64,000 bases of DNA from Hydractinia symbiolongicarpus (taxonomy: Eukaryota; Cnidaria; Hydrozoa; Anthoathecata; Hydractiniidae), in contig NC_079880.1 of assembly GCF_029227915.1 (NCBI RefSeq), forward strand, positions 932,001 through 996,000, given 5' to 3'. The translations under genes were made by a program, and so were the position numbers. The notes beneath the pieces are model-generated. The model ran no database searches. It was not told the DNA's origin and saw only the letters and a program-made list of their open reading frames with translations. Below, in pieces: positions 51,361-63,890 of the stretch. Each line of letters starts with the position of its first letter. Position 1 is the first letter of the stretch.

Positions 51361-54300
51361 CACATATTCGTACCAACATGTATTTAGAGATTGTTACCCA
51401 TATTACTAAGTTGTATCGCTTTTAACAGTGACACGATTGACTGTGGGACTTAATTGAACTAACTTTGGACTGTGACCTGATGAATGTGATAAATAAGACA
51501 ATTGGACTCTAAGAAGTAACATTCATCTTAATTTGACATGATTGCCGGAACTCAGCGATTACACTGGGCGCTGTGGTAGCGCTTCATTTAAAGTTTAGAT
51601 AAATAAGTCATTCTTTACCGTGGGACCAATCCTAGCCCTTATCGCGCGCTGAAGAAATAGCGACAGTTTCAAAAACTACATTTCATTGACTTTCTAACGG
51701 TGTCAGTCCGTTTGAATTACAACGGTTGGGTCACCTATTCTTATTAGCGATATTCTTCTGATATTACTAGGTTGCATCTCTTTTAACAATGAAACGATTT
51801 ACTGTGGGACTTAATTGAACTAACTTTGAACTGTGACCTTATAAATGTGAGAAATGAGACAATTGGACTCCAAGAAATAACATTCTTCTTAATTTGACGT
51901 GATTGCCGGAACTCAGCGATTACACTGGGCGCTGTGGTAGCGCTTCATTTAAAAATTTTGATAAATAAGTCATTCTTTACCGTGGGACCAATCCTAGCCA
52001 TTATCGCGCGCTGTAGAAATAGCGACAGTTTCAAAAACTACATTTCATTAACTTTCTAACGGTATCAGTCCGTTTCAACTACAACAGTTGCGTCACAAAT
52101 TCGTTCCAACATGTATTTAGTGATTGTTACCCATATTACTAAGTTGTATCGCTTTTAACAGTGAAACGATTGACTGTGGGACTTAATTGAACTGTTTGTG
52201 GACTATGACCTTATAAATGTAATAAGTGAGACAATTGGACTCCAAGAAATAACATTTTTCTTAATTTGACATGATTGCCGGAACTCAGCGATTACACTGA
52301 GCGCTGGGGTAGGACTTAATTTAAAGATGTAGATAAATAAGTCATTTTGTACTGGGGGACCAATCCTAGCCGTTACCACGCACTGACGAATTAGTGACAG
52401 TTTCAAAACGTGCATTTCATTGACTTTCTAACGGTGTCAGTTCGTTTGAGTTACAACGGTTGCGTCACATATTCGTACCAACATGTATTTAGCGATATTT
52501 TTTTGATATTACTAGGTTGCATCGCTTTTAACAGGGAAACGATTGAATGTGGGACTTAATTGAACAGATTTTGGACTGTGACCTTATAAATGTTATAAAA
52601 GAGACAATTTGACTCCAAGAAATAGCATTCTTCTTAATTCGGCATGATTGCCGGAAGTCAGCGATTACACTGGGCGATGTGGTACTGCTTCATTTAAAAA
52701 TTTAGATAAATAAGTCAATTTTTATTGTGGGACCAATCCTAGCCCTTAGCGCGCGCTGAAGAAATAGAGACAGTTTCAAATACTACATTTCATTGATTTT
52801 CTAACGGTATAAGTCCGTTTCAACTACAACAGTTGCGTCACCTATTCGTACCAACATGTATTTAGTGATTGTTACCCATATTACTAAGTTGTATCGCTTT
52901 TAACAGTGAAACGATTGACTGTGGGACTTAATTGAACTGATTTTGGACTATGACTTTATAAATGTAATAAGTGAGACAATTGGACTCCAAGAAATAACAT
53001 TTTTCGTAATTTGACATGATTGACGGAACTCAGCGATTACACATGAGCGCTGGGGTAGGACTTAATTTAAAAATGTAGATAAATAAGTCATTTTGTACTG
53101 GGGGACCAAACATAGCCGTTATCACGCACTGACGAAATAGTGACAGTTTCAAAACGTGCATTTCATTGACTTTCTAACGGTGTCAGTTCGTTTGAGTTAC
53201 AACGGTTGGGTCACATATTCGTACCATCATGTATTTAGCGATATTTATATGTTATTACTAGGTTGCATCGCTTTTAACAGGGAAACGATTGAATGTGGGA
53301 CTTAATTGAACTAACTTTGGACTGTGACCTGATGAAAGTGATTAATGAGACAATTGGACTTTAAGAAATAACATTCATCTTAATTTGACATGATTGCCGG
53401 AACTCAGCGATTACACTGGGCGCTGTGGTAGCGCTTCATTTAAAAATTTAGATAAATAAGTCATTCTTTACCGTGGGACCAATCCTAGCCGTTTTCGCGA
53501 GCTGAAGAAATAGCGACAGTTTCAAAAACTACATTTCATTTACTTTCTAAGGGTGTCAGTCCGTTTGAGTTACAATGGTTGGGTCACATATTCGTACCAA
53601 CATGTATTTTGCGATATTTTTCTGATATTACTAGATTGCATCGGTTTTAGCAATGAAACGATTGACTGTGGGACTTAATTGAACAAACTTTAGACTGTGA
53701 CCTGATAAATGTGAGAAATGAGACAATTGGACTCCAAGAAATAACATTCTTCTTATTTTGACGTGATTGCCGGAACTCAGCGATTACACTGGGCGCTGTG
53801 GTAGCGCTTCATTTAAAAATTTAGATAAATAAGTCATTCTTTACCGTGGGACCAATCCTAGCCATTATCGCGCGCTGTAGAAATAGCGACAGTTTCAAAA
53901 ACTACATTTCATTAACTTTCTAACGGTATCAGTCCGTTTCAACTACAACAATTGCGTCACATATTCGTTCCAACATGTATTTCGTGATTGTTACCCATAT
54001 TACTAAGTTGTATCGCTTTTAACAGTGAAACGATTGACTGTGGGACTTAATTGAACTGATTTTGGACTATGACCTTATAAATGTAATAAGTGAGACAATT
54101 GGACTCCAAGAAATAACATTTTTCTTAATTTGACATGATTGCCGGAACTCAGCGATTACACTGAGCGCTGGGGTAGGACTTAATTTAAAAATGTAGATAA
54201 ATAAGTCATTTTGTACTGGGGGACCAATCCTAGCCGTTATCACGCACTGACGAATTAGTGACAGTTTCAAAACGTGCATTTCATTGACTTTCTAACGGTG

Positions 54301-55700
54301 TCAGTTCGTTTGAGTTACAACGGTTGGGTCACATATTCGTACCATCATGTATTTAGCGATATTTATATGTTATTACTAGGTTGCATCGCTTTTAACAGGG
54401 AAACGATTGAATGTGGGACTTAATTGACTTAACTTTGGACTGTGACCTGATAAATGTGATAAATGAGACATTTGGACTCCAAGATAAAACATTCTTCTTA
54501 ATTTGACATGATTGCGGAACTCAGCGATTACACTGGGCGCTGTGGTAACGCTTCATTTAAAAATTTAGATAAATACTTTATTCTTTACCGTGGGACCAAT
54601 CCTAGCCGTTATCGCGAGCTGAAGAAATGGCGACAGTTTCAAAAACTACAATTCATTGACTTTCTAACGGTATTAATCCGTTTCAGTTACAACGGTTGCG
54701 TCACATATTCGTACCAACATGTATTTAGCGATATTTTTTTCATATTACTAGGTTGCATCGCTTTTAACATTGAAACGATTGACTGTGGGACTTAATTGAA
54801 CTGATTTTGGACTGTGATCTTATAAATGTTATAAAAGAGACAATTTGACTCCAAGAAATAGCATTCTTCTTAATTTGGCATGATTGCCGGAAGTCAGCGA
54901 TTACACTGGGCGATGTGGTACTGCTTCATTTAAAAATTTAGATAAATAAGTCAATTTTTATTGTGGGACCAATCCTAGCCCTTAGCGCGCGCTGAAGAAA
55001 TAGAGACAGTTTCAAATACTACATTTCATTGATTTTCTAACGGTATAAGTCCGTTTCAACTACAACAGTTGCGTCACCTATTCGTACCAACATGTATTTA
55101 GTGATTGTTACCCATATTACTAATTGTATCGCTTTTAACAGTGAAACGATTGACTGTGGGACTTAATTGAACTGATTTTCGACTATGACCTTATAAATGT
55201 AATAAGTGAGACAATTGGACTCCAAGAAACACAATTTTTCGTAATTTGACATGATTGCCGGAACTCAGCGATTACACTGAGCGCTGAGGTAGGACTTAAT
55301 TTAAAAATGTAGATAAATAAGTCATTTTGTACTGGGGGACCAATCCTAGCCGTTATCACGCACTGACGAATGAGTGACAGTTTCAAAACGTGCATTTCAT
55401 TGACTTTCTAACGGTGTCAGTTCGTTTGAGTTACAACGGTTGGGTCACATATTCGTACCATCATGTATTTAGCGATATTTATATGTTATTACTAGGTAGC
55501 ATCACTTTTAACAGGGAAACGATTGAATGTGGGACTTAATTGAACTAACTTTGGACTGTGACCTGATGAAAGTGATTAATGAAACAATTGGACTCCAAGA
55601 AATAACATTCATCTTAATTTGACATGATTGCCGGAACCCAGCGATTACACTGGGCGCTGTGGTAGCGCTTCATTTAAAAATTTAGATAAATAAGTCATTC
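51361..55700 (+). repeat. Overlapping 5-mer and 6-mer duplications
   Basis: Two interleaved repeats are visible. 51890-52420 matches 53754-54284 at an offset of about 1864 (shared 'attcgttccaacatg', 'ggggtaggacttaattt', 'tcaaaacgtgcatttc'). 52560-53460 matches 54796-55700 at an offset of 2236 (shared 'ttataaaagagacaatttg', 'gcgatgtggtactgcttc', 'cggtataagtccg', 'gatgaaagtgattaatga'). The variant 'accatcatgtatttagcg' with 'atttatatgttatt' occurs at about 53222, 54341 and 55457. Nested duplication events are implied. Confidence 0.75.
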
Positions 55701-56779
55701 TTTACCGTGGGAACAATCCTAGCCCTTAGCGCGCTGAAGAAATAGAGACAGTTTCAAATACTACATTTCATTGATTTTCTAACGGTATCAGTCGGTTTCA
55801 ACTACAACAGTTGCGTCACCTATTCGTACCAACATGTATTTTGTGACTGTTACCCATATTACTAAGTTGTATCGCTTTTAACAGTGAAACGATTGACTGT
55901 GGGACTTAATTGAATTGATTTTGGCCTATGACGTTATAAATGTGATAATTGAGACAATTGGACTCCAAGAAATAACATTTTTCTTAATTTGACATGGTTG
56001 CCGGAACTCAGCGATTTCACTGGGCGCTGTGGTAGCGCTTCATTTAAAAATTTAGATAAATAAGTCAATTTTTTTTGTGGGACCAATCCTAGCCCTTAGC
56101 GCGCGCTGAAGAAATAGAGAAAGTTTCAAATACTACATTTCATTGATTTTCTAACGGTATCAGTCCGTTTGAGTTACAACGGTTGCGTCACATATTCGTA
56201 CCAACATGTAATTAGCGATATTTATCTGTTATTATTAGGTTGCGTAGCTTTTAACAGTGAAACGAATGAATGCTGGACTTAATTGAACTAACTTTGGACT
56301 GTGACCTGATGAATGTGATAAATAAGACAATTGGACTCTAAGAAGTAACATTCATCTTAATTTGACATGATTGCCGGAACTCAGCGATTACACTGGGCGC
56401 TGTGGTAGCGCTTCATTAAAAATTTAGATAAATAAATCATTCTTTACCGTGGGACAAATCCTAGCCCTTATCGCGCGCTGAAGAAATAGCGACAGTTTCA
56501 AAAACTACATTTCATTGACTTTCTAACGGTGTCAGTCCGCTTGAGTTACAACGGTTGGGTCACATATTCGTATTAGTGATATTCTTCTGATATTACTAGG
56601 TTGCTTTCTTTTTAACAATGAAACGATTTACTGTGGCACTTAATTGAACTAACTTTGGACTGTGACCTGATAAATGTGATAAATGAGACATTTGGACTGC
56701 AAGAAATAAGATTCTTCTTAAATTGACGTGATTGTCGGAACTCAGCGATTACACTGGGCGCTGTGGTAGCGCTTCATTT
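55701..56779 (+). repeat. Mosaic satellite monomers
   Basis: Three monomers of different types, one with the 11-base deletion ('cgtattagtgatattc', about 56569). Small private changes include 'ggttgctttcttttt' (about 56600) and 'ggttgcgtagctttt' (about 56239). No gene or foreign insert is visible. Confidence 0.72.
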
Positions 56780-58268
56780 GAAAATTTAAATAAATAAGTC
56801 ATTTTTACTGTGAGACCAATCCCAGCCGTGATCGTGCGCTGAAGAAATAGCGACAGTTTTAGAAACTACATTTCATTGACTTTCTAACGGTATCAATCCG
56901 CTTCAGTTACAACGGTTGCGTCACATATTCGTACCAACATGTATTTAGCGATATCTTTTTCATATTACTAGGTTGCATCGCTTTTAACAGTGAAACGATT
57001 GACTGTGGGACTTAATTGAACTGATTTTGGACTGTGACCTTATAAATGTTATAAGTGAGACAATTTGACTCCAAGAAATAACATTCTTCTTAATTTGACA
57101 TGATTGCCGGAAGTCAGCGTTTACACTGGGCGCTGTGGTAGCGCTTCATTTAAAAATTTAGATAAATAAGTCAATTTTTTTTGTGGGACCAATCCTAGCC
57201 CTTAGCGCGCGCTGAAGAAATAGAGACAGTTTCAAATACTACATTTCATTGATTTTCTAACGGTATCAGTCCGTTTCAACTACAACAGTTGCGTCACATA
57301 TTCGTACCAACATATATTTAGTGATTGTTACCGATATTACTAAGTTGTATCGCTTTTAACAGTGAAACGATTGACTGTGGGACTTAATTGAACTGATTTT
57401 GGACTATGACCTTATAAATGTAATAATTGAGACAATTGGACTCCAAGAAAGAACATTTTTCTTAATTTGATATGATTGCCGGAACTCAGCGATTACACTG
57501 AGCGCTGGGGTTGCACTTAATTTAAAAATTTAGATAAATAAGTCATTTTTACTGTGAGACCAATCCCAGCCGTTATCGTGCGCTGAAGAAATAGCGACAG
57601 TTTTAGAAACTACATTTCATTGACTTTCTAACGGTATCAATCCGCTTCAGTTACAACGGTTGCGTCACATATTCGTACCAACATGTATTTAGCGATATCT
57701 TTTTCATATTACTAGGTTGCATCGCTTTTAACAGTGAAACGATTGACTGTGGGACTTAATTGAACTGATTTTGGACTGTGACCTTATAAATGTTATAAGT
57801 GAGACAATTTGACTCCAAGAAATAACATTCTTCTTAATTTGACATGATTGCCGGAAGTCAGCGTTTACACTGGGCGCTGTGGTAGCGCTTCATTTAAAAA
57901 TTTAGATAAATAAGTCAATTTTTTTTGTGGGACCAATCCTAGCCCTTAGCGCGCGCTGAAGAAATAGAGACAGTTTCAAATACTACATTTCATTGATTTT
58001 CTAACGGTATCAGTCCGTTTCAACTACAACAGTTGCGTCACATATTCGTACCAACATATATTTAGTGATTGTTACCGATAATACTAAGTTGTATCGCTTT
58101 TAACAGTGAAACGATTGACTGTGGGACTTAATTGAACTGATTTTGGACTATGACCTTATAAATGTAATAAGTGAGACAATTGGACTCCAAGAAATAACAT
58201 TTTTCTTAATTTGATATGATTGCCGGAACTCAGCGATTACACTGAGCGCTGGGGTAGCACTTAATTTA
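56780..58268 (+). repeat. Higher-order repeat: dimer, 744 bp, two copies
   Basis: 'caatcccagccgt' recurs at 56818 and 57562, and anchors at 57033 and 57777 are 744 apart. Shared private changes are 'cagttttagaaactac', 'gcgatatctttttcat', 'cagcgtttacactggg', 'caattttttttgtggg' and 'accaacatatatttag'. Copies of one of these dimers occur again inside the 5-mer at about 59090-59730 and 60950-61590. Confidence 0.86.
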
Positions 58269-58324
58269 AAAATTTAGATAAATAAGTCATTCTTTACCGT
58301 GGGACCAATCCTAGCTGTTATCGC

Positions 58325-61300
58325 GCGCTGACGAATTAGTGACAGTTTCAAAAATTGCATTTCATTGACTTTCTAACGGTGTCAGTTCGTTTGAGTTACA
58401 ACGGTTGGGTCACATATTCGTATTAGCGATATTCTTCTGATATTACTAGGTTGCATCGCTTTTAACAATGAAACGATTTACTGTGGGACTTAATTGAACT
58501 AAATTTAGACTGTGACCTGATAAATGTGATAAATGAGACATTTGGACTCCAAGAAATAACATTCTTCTTAATTTGACATGATTGCCGGAAGTCAGCGATT
58601 ACACTGGGTGCTGTGGTACCGCTTCAGTTAAAAATTTAGATAAATAAGTCAATTCTTACTGTGGGACCTATCCTAGCCGTTATTGCGCGCTGACAAATTA
58701 GCGACAGTTTCAAAAAGTGCATTTAATTGACTTTCTAACGGTGTCAGTTCGTTTGAGTTACAACGGTTGCGTCACATATTCGTACCAACATGTAATTAGC
58801 GATATTTATCTGTTATTACTAGGTTGCATCGCTTTTAACAGTGAAACGAATGAATGCTGGACTTAATTGAACTAACTTTGGACTGTGACCTGATGAATGT
58901 GATAAATAAGACAATTGGACTCCAAGAAATAACATTCTTCTTAATTTGACGTGATTGCCGGAACTCAGCGATTACACTGGTCGCTGTGGTAGCCCTTAAT
59001 AAAAAAATTTAGATAAATAAGTGATTTTTTACTGTGGGACCAATCCTAACCGTTATCCCGCGCTAAAGAAATAGAGATAGTTTCAAAAACTACATTTCAT
59101 TGACTTTCTAACGGTATCAATCCGCTTCAGTTACAACGGTTGCGTCACATATTCGTACCAACATGTATTTAGCGATGCTTTTTTCATATTACTAGGTTGC
59201 ATCGCTTTTAACAGTGAAACGATTGACTGTGGCACTTAATTGAACTGATTTTGGACTGTGACCTTACAAATGTTATAAGTGAGACAATTTGACTCCAAGA
59301 AATAACATTCTTCTTAATTTGACATGATTGCCGGAAGTCAGCGTTTACACTGGGCGCTGTGGTAGCGCTTCATTTAAAAATTTAGATAAATAAGTCAATT
59401 TTTTTTGTGGGACCAATCCTAGCCCTTAGCGCGCGCTGAAGAAATAGAGACAGTTTCAAATACTACATTTCATTGATTTTCTAACGGTATCAGTCCGTTT
59501 CAACTACAACAGTTGCGTCACATATTCGTACCAACATATATTTAGTGATTGTTACCGATATTACTAAGTTGTATCGCTTTTAACAGTGAAACGATTGATT
59601 GTGGGACTTAATTGAACTGATTTTGGACTATGACCTTATAAATGTAATAAGTGAGACAATTGGACTCCAAGAAATAACATTTTTCTTAATTTGACATGAT
59701 TGCCGGAACTCAGCGATTACACTGAGCGCTGGGGTAGCACTTAATTTAAAAATCTAGATAAATAAGTCATTCTTTACCGTGGGACCAATCCTAGCCGTTA
59801 TCGTGCGCTGTAGAAATAGCGACAGTTTCAAAAACTACATTTCATTGACTTTCTAACAGTATCAATCCGTTTGTGTTACAACAGTTGAGTCACATATTCG
59901 TACCAACATGTATTTCGTGATATCTTTCCGGTATTACTAGGTTGTATCGCATTTAACAGTGAATCGATTGACTGTGGGACTTAATTGAACTGATTTTGGG
60001 CTGTGACCTTATAAATGTAAAAGTGAGACAATTGGACTCCAAGAAATAACATTCTTCTTAATTTGACATGATAGCCGGAATTCAGCGATTACACTTAGCG
60101 CTGGGGTAGCACTTAATTTAAAAATGTAGATAAATAAGCCATTTTGTACTGGGGGACCAATCCTAGCCGTTATCACGCGCTGACGAATTAGTGACAGTTT
60201 CAAAAATTGCATTTCATTGACTTTCTAACGGTGTCAGTTCGTTTGAGTTACAACGGTTGGGTCACATATTCGTATTAGCGATATTCTTCTGATATTACTA
60301 GGTTGCATCGCTTTTAACAATGAAACGAGTTACTGTTGGACTTAATTGAACTAAATATAGACTGTGACCTGATAAATGTGATAAATGAGACATTTGGACT
60401 CCAAGAAATAACATTCTTCTTAATTTGACATGATTGCCGGAAGTCAGCGATTACACTGGGTGCTGTGGTACCGCTTCAGTTAAAAATTTAGATAAATAAG
60501 GCAATTCTTACTGTGGGACCTATCCTAGCCGTTATTGCGCGCTGACAAATTAGCGACAGTTTCAAAAAGTGCATTTAATTGACTTTCTAACGGTGTCAGT
60601 TCGTTTGAGTTACAACGGTTGCGTCACATATTCGTACCAACATGTAATTAGCGATATTTATCTGTTATTACTAGGTTGCATCGCTTTTAACAGTGAAACG
60701 AATGAATGCTGGACTTAATTGAACTAACTTTGGACTGTGACCTGATGAATGTGATAAATAAGACAATTGGACTCCAAGAAATAACATTCTTCTTAATTTG
60801 ACGTGATTGCCGGAACTCAGCGATTACACTGGGCGCTGTGGTAGCCCTCCATTAAAAAATTTAGATAAATAAGTGATTTTTTACTGTGGGACCAATCCTA
60901 ACCGTTATCCCGCGCTAAAGAAATAGAGACAGTTTCAAAAACTACATTTCATTGACTTTCTAACGGTATCAATCCGCTTCAGTTACAACGGTTGCGTCAC
61001 ATATTCGTACCAACATGTATTTAGCGATACTTTTTTCATATTACTAGGTTGCATCGCTTTTAACAGTGAAACGATTGACTGTGGCACTTAATTGAACTGA
61101 TTTTGGACTGTGACCTTACAAATGTTATAAGTGAGACAATTTGACTCCAAGAAATAACATTCTTCTTAATTTGACATGATTGCCGGAAGTCAGCGTTTAC
61201 ACTGGGCGCTGTGGTAGCGCTTCATTTAAAAATTTAGATAAATAAGTCAATTTTTTTTGTAGGACCAATCCTAGCCCTTAGCGCGCGCCGAAGAAATAGA

Positions 61301-62028
61301 GACAGTTTCAAATACTACATTTCATTGATTTTCTAACGGTATCAGTCCGTTTCAACTACAACAGTTGCGTCACATATTCGTACCAACATATATTTAGTGA
61401 TTGTTACCGATATTACTAAGTTGTATCGCTTTTAACAGTGAAACGATTGACTGTGGGACTTAATTGAACTGATTTTGGACTATGACCTTATAAATGTAAT
61501 AAGTGAGACAATTGGACTCCAAGAAATAACATTTTTCTTAATTTGACATGATTGCCGGAACTCAGCGATTACACTGAGCGCTGGGGTAGCACTTAATTTA
61601 AAAATCTAGATAAATAAGTCATTCTTTACCGTGGGACCAATCCTAGCCGTTATCGTGCGCTGTAGGAATAGCGACAGTTTCAAAAACTACATTTCATTGA
61701 CTTTCTAACAGTATCAATCCGTTTGTGTTACAACAGTTGAGTCACATATTCGTACCAACATGTATTTCGTGATATCTTTCCGGTATTACTAGGTTGTATC
61801 GCATTTAACAGTGAATCGATTGACTGTGGGACTTAATTGAACTGATTTTGGGCTGTGACCTTATAAATGTAAAAGTGAGACAATTGGACTCCAAGAAATA
61901 ACATTCTTCTTAATTTGACATGATAGCCGGATTTCAGCGATTACACTTAGCGCTGGGGTAGCACTTAATTTAAAAATGTAGATAAATAAGCCATTTTGTA
62001 CTGGGGGACCAAACCTAGCTGTTATCGC
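58325..62028 (+). repeat. Higher-order repeat: 5-mer, 1852 bp, two nearly identical copies
   Basis: Anchors 58511/60363 are 1852 apart, and 'gggtgctgtggtaccgcttc' recurs at 58606 and 60458. Each unit is four monomers of about 372 bp and one of 361. Private changes shared in step include 'tgtaattagcgatattt', 'aatgaatgctggac', 'cccgcgctaaagaaat', 'ccttacaaatgttataag', 'gtttgtgttacaacagttga' and 'gtatttcgtgatatctttcc'. Visible differences are few. Confidence 0.88.
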
Positions 62029-63890
62029 GCGCTGACGAATTAGCGACAGTTTCAAAAATTGCATTTTATTGACTTTCTAACGGTGTCAGGTCGTTTGAGT
62101 TACAACGGTTGGGTCACATATTTGTATTAGCGATATTCTTCTGATATTACTAGGTTGCATCGCTTTTAACAATGAAACGATTTACTGTGGGACTTAATTG
62201 AACTAACTTTGGACTGTGACCTGATAAATGTGATAAATGAGACATTTGGACTCCAAGAAATAACATTCTTCTTAATTTGACATAATTGCCGGAAGTCAGC
62301 GATTACACTGGGCGCTGTGATAGCCCTCCATTAAAAAATTTAGATAAATAAGTGAGTTTTTACTGTGGGACCAATCCTAGCCGTTATCCCGCGCTAAAGA
62401 AATAGAGACAGTTTCGAAAACTACATTTCATTGACTTTCTAACGGTATCAGTCCGTTTCAACTACAACAGTTGAGTCACATATTCGTACCAACATGTATT
62501 TAGTGATTGTTACCCATATTACTAAGTTGTATCGCTTTTAACAGTGAAACGATTGACTGTGGGACTTAATTGAACTGATTTTGGACTATGACCTTATAAA
62601 TGTAATAAGTGAGACAATTGGACTCCAAGAAATAACATTTTTCTTAATTTGACATGATAGCCGGAATTCAGCGATTACACTTAGCGCTGGGGTAGCACTT
62701 AATTTAAAAATGTAGATAAATAAGCCATTTTGTACTGGGGGACCAAACCTAGCTGTTATCGCGCGCTGACGAATTAGCGACAGTTTCAAAAATTGCATTT
62801 TATTGACTTTCTAACGGTGTCAGGTCGTTTGAGTTACAACGGTTGGGTCACATATTTGTATTAGCGATATTCTTCTGATATTACTAGGTTGCATCGCTTT
62901 TAACAATGAAACGATTTACTGTGGGACTTAATTGAACTAACTTTGGACTGTGACCTGATAAATGTGATAAATGAGACATTTGGACTCCAAGAAATAACAT
63001 TCTTCTTAATTTGACATAATTGCCGGAAGTCAGCGATTACACTGGGCGCTGTGATAGCCCTCCATTAAAAAATTTAGATAAATAAGTGAGTTTTTACTGT
63101 GGGACCAATCCTAGCCGTTATCCCGCGCTAAAGAAATAGAGACAGTTTCGAAAACTACATTTCATTGACTTTCTAACGGTATCAGTCCGTTTCAACTACA
63201 ACAGTTGCGTCACATATTCGTACCAACATGTATTTAGTGATTGTTACCCATATTACTAAGTTGTATCGCTTTTAACAGTGAAACGATTGACTGTGGGACT
63301 AAATTGCACTGATTTTGGACTATGACCTTATAAATGTAATAAGTGAGACAATTGGACTCCAAGAAATAACATTTTTCTTAATTTGACATGATAGCCGGAA
63401 TTCAGCGATTACACTTAGCGCTGGGGTAGCACTTAATTTAAAAATGTAGATAAATAAGCCATTTTGTACTGGGGGACCAATCCTAGCTGTTATCGCGCGC
63501 TGACGAATTAGTGACAGTTTCAAAAATTGCATTTCATTGACTTTCTAACGGTGTCAGTTCGTTTGAGTTACAACGGTTGGGTCACATATTCGTATTAGCG
63601 ATATTCTTCTGATATTACTAGGTTGCATCGCTTTTAACAATGAAACGATTTACTGTGGGACTTAATTGAACTAAATTTGGACTGTGACCTGATAAATGTG
63701 ATAAATGAGACATTTGGACTCCAAGAAATAACATTCTTCTTAATTTGACATGATTGCCGGAAGTCAGCGATTACACTGGGCGCTGTGGTAGCCCTCCATT
63801 AAAAAATTTAGATAAATAAGTGATTTTTTACTGTGGGACCAATCCTAGCCGTTATCCCGCGCTAAAGAAATAGAGACAGTTTCATAAACT
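62029..63890 (+). repeat. Higher-order repeat: dimer, 734 bp, about 2.5 copies
   Basis: Anchors 62215 and 62949 are 734 apart, one full-length monomer plus one of 361 bp. Shared changes are 'gtcaggtcgtttgag', 'cacatatttgtattagcg', 'gctgtgatagccctccatt', 'aataagtgagtttttactg' and 'cagtttcgaaaac'. A third partial copy follows until about 63890. There the sequence switches to the 'cagtatcaatccgtttgtg' type seen at about 59850 and 61705. Confidence 0.87.
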
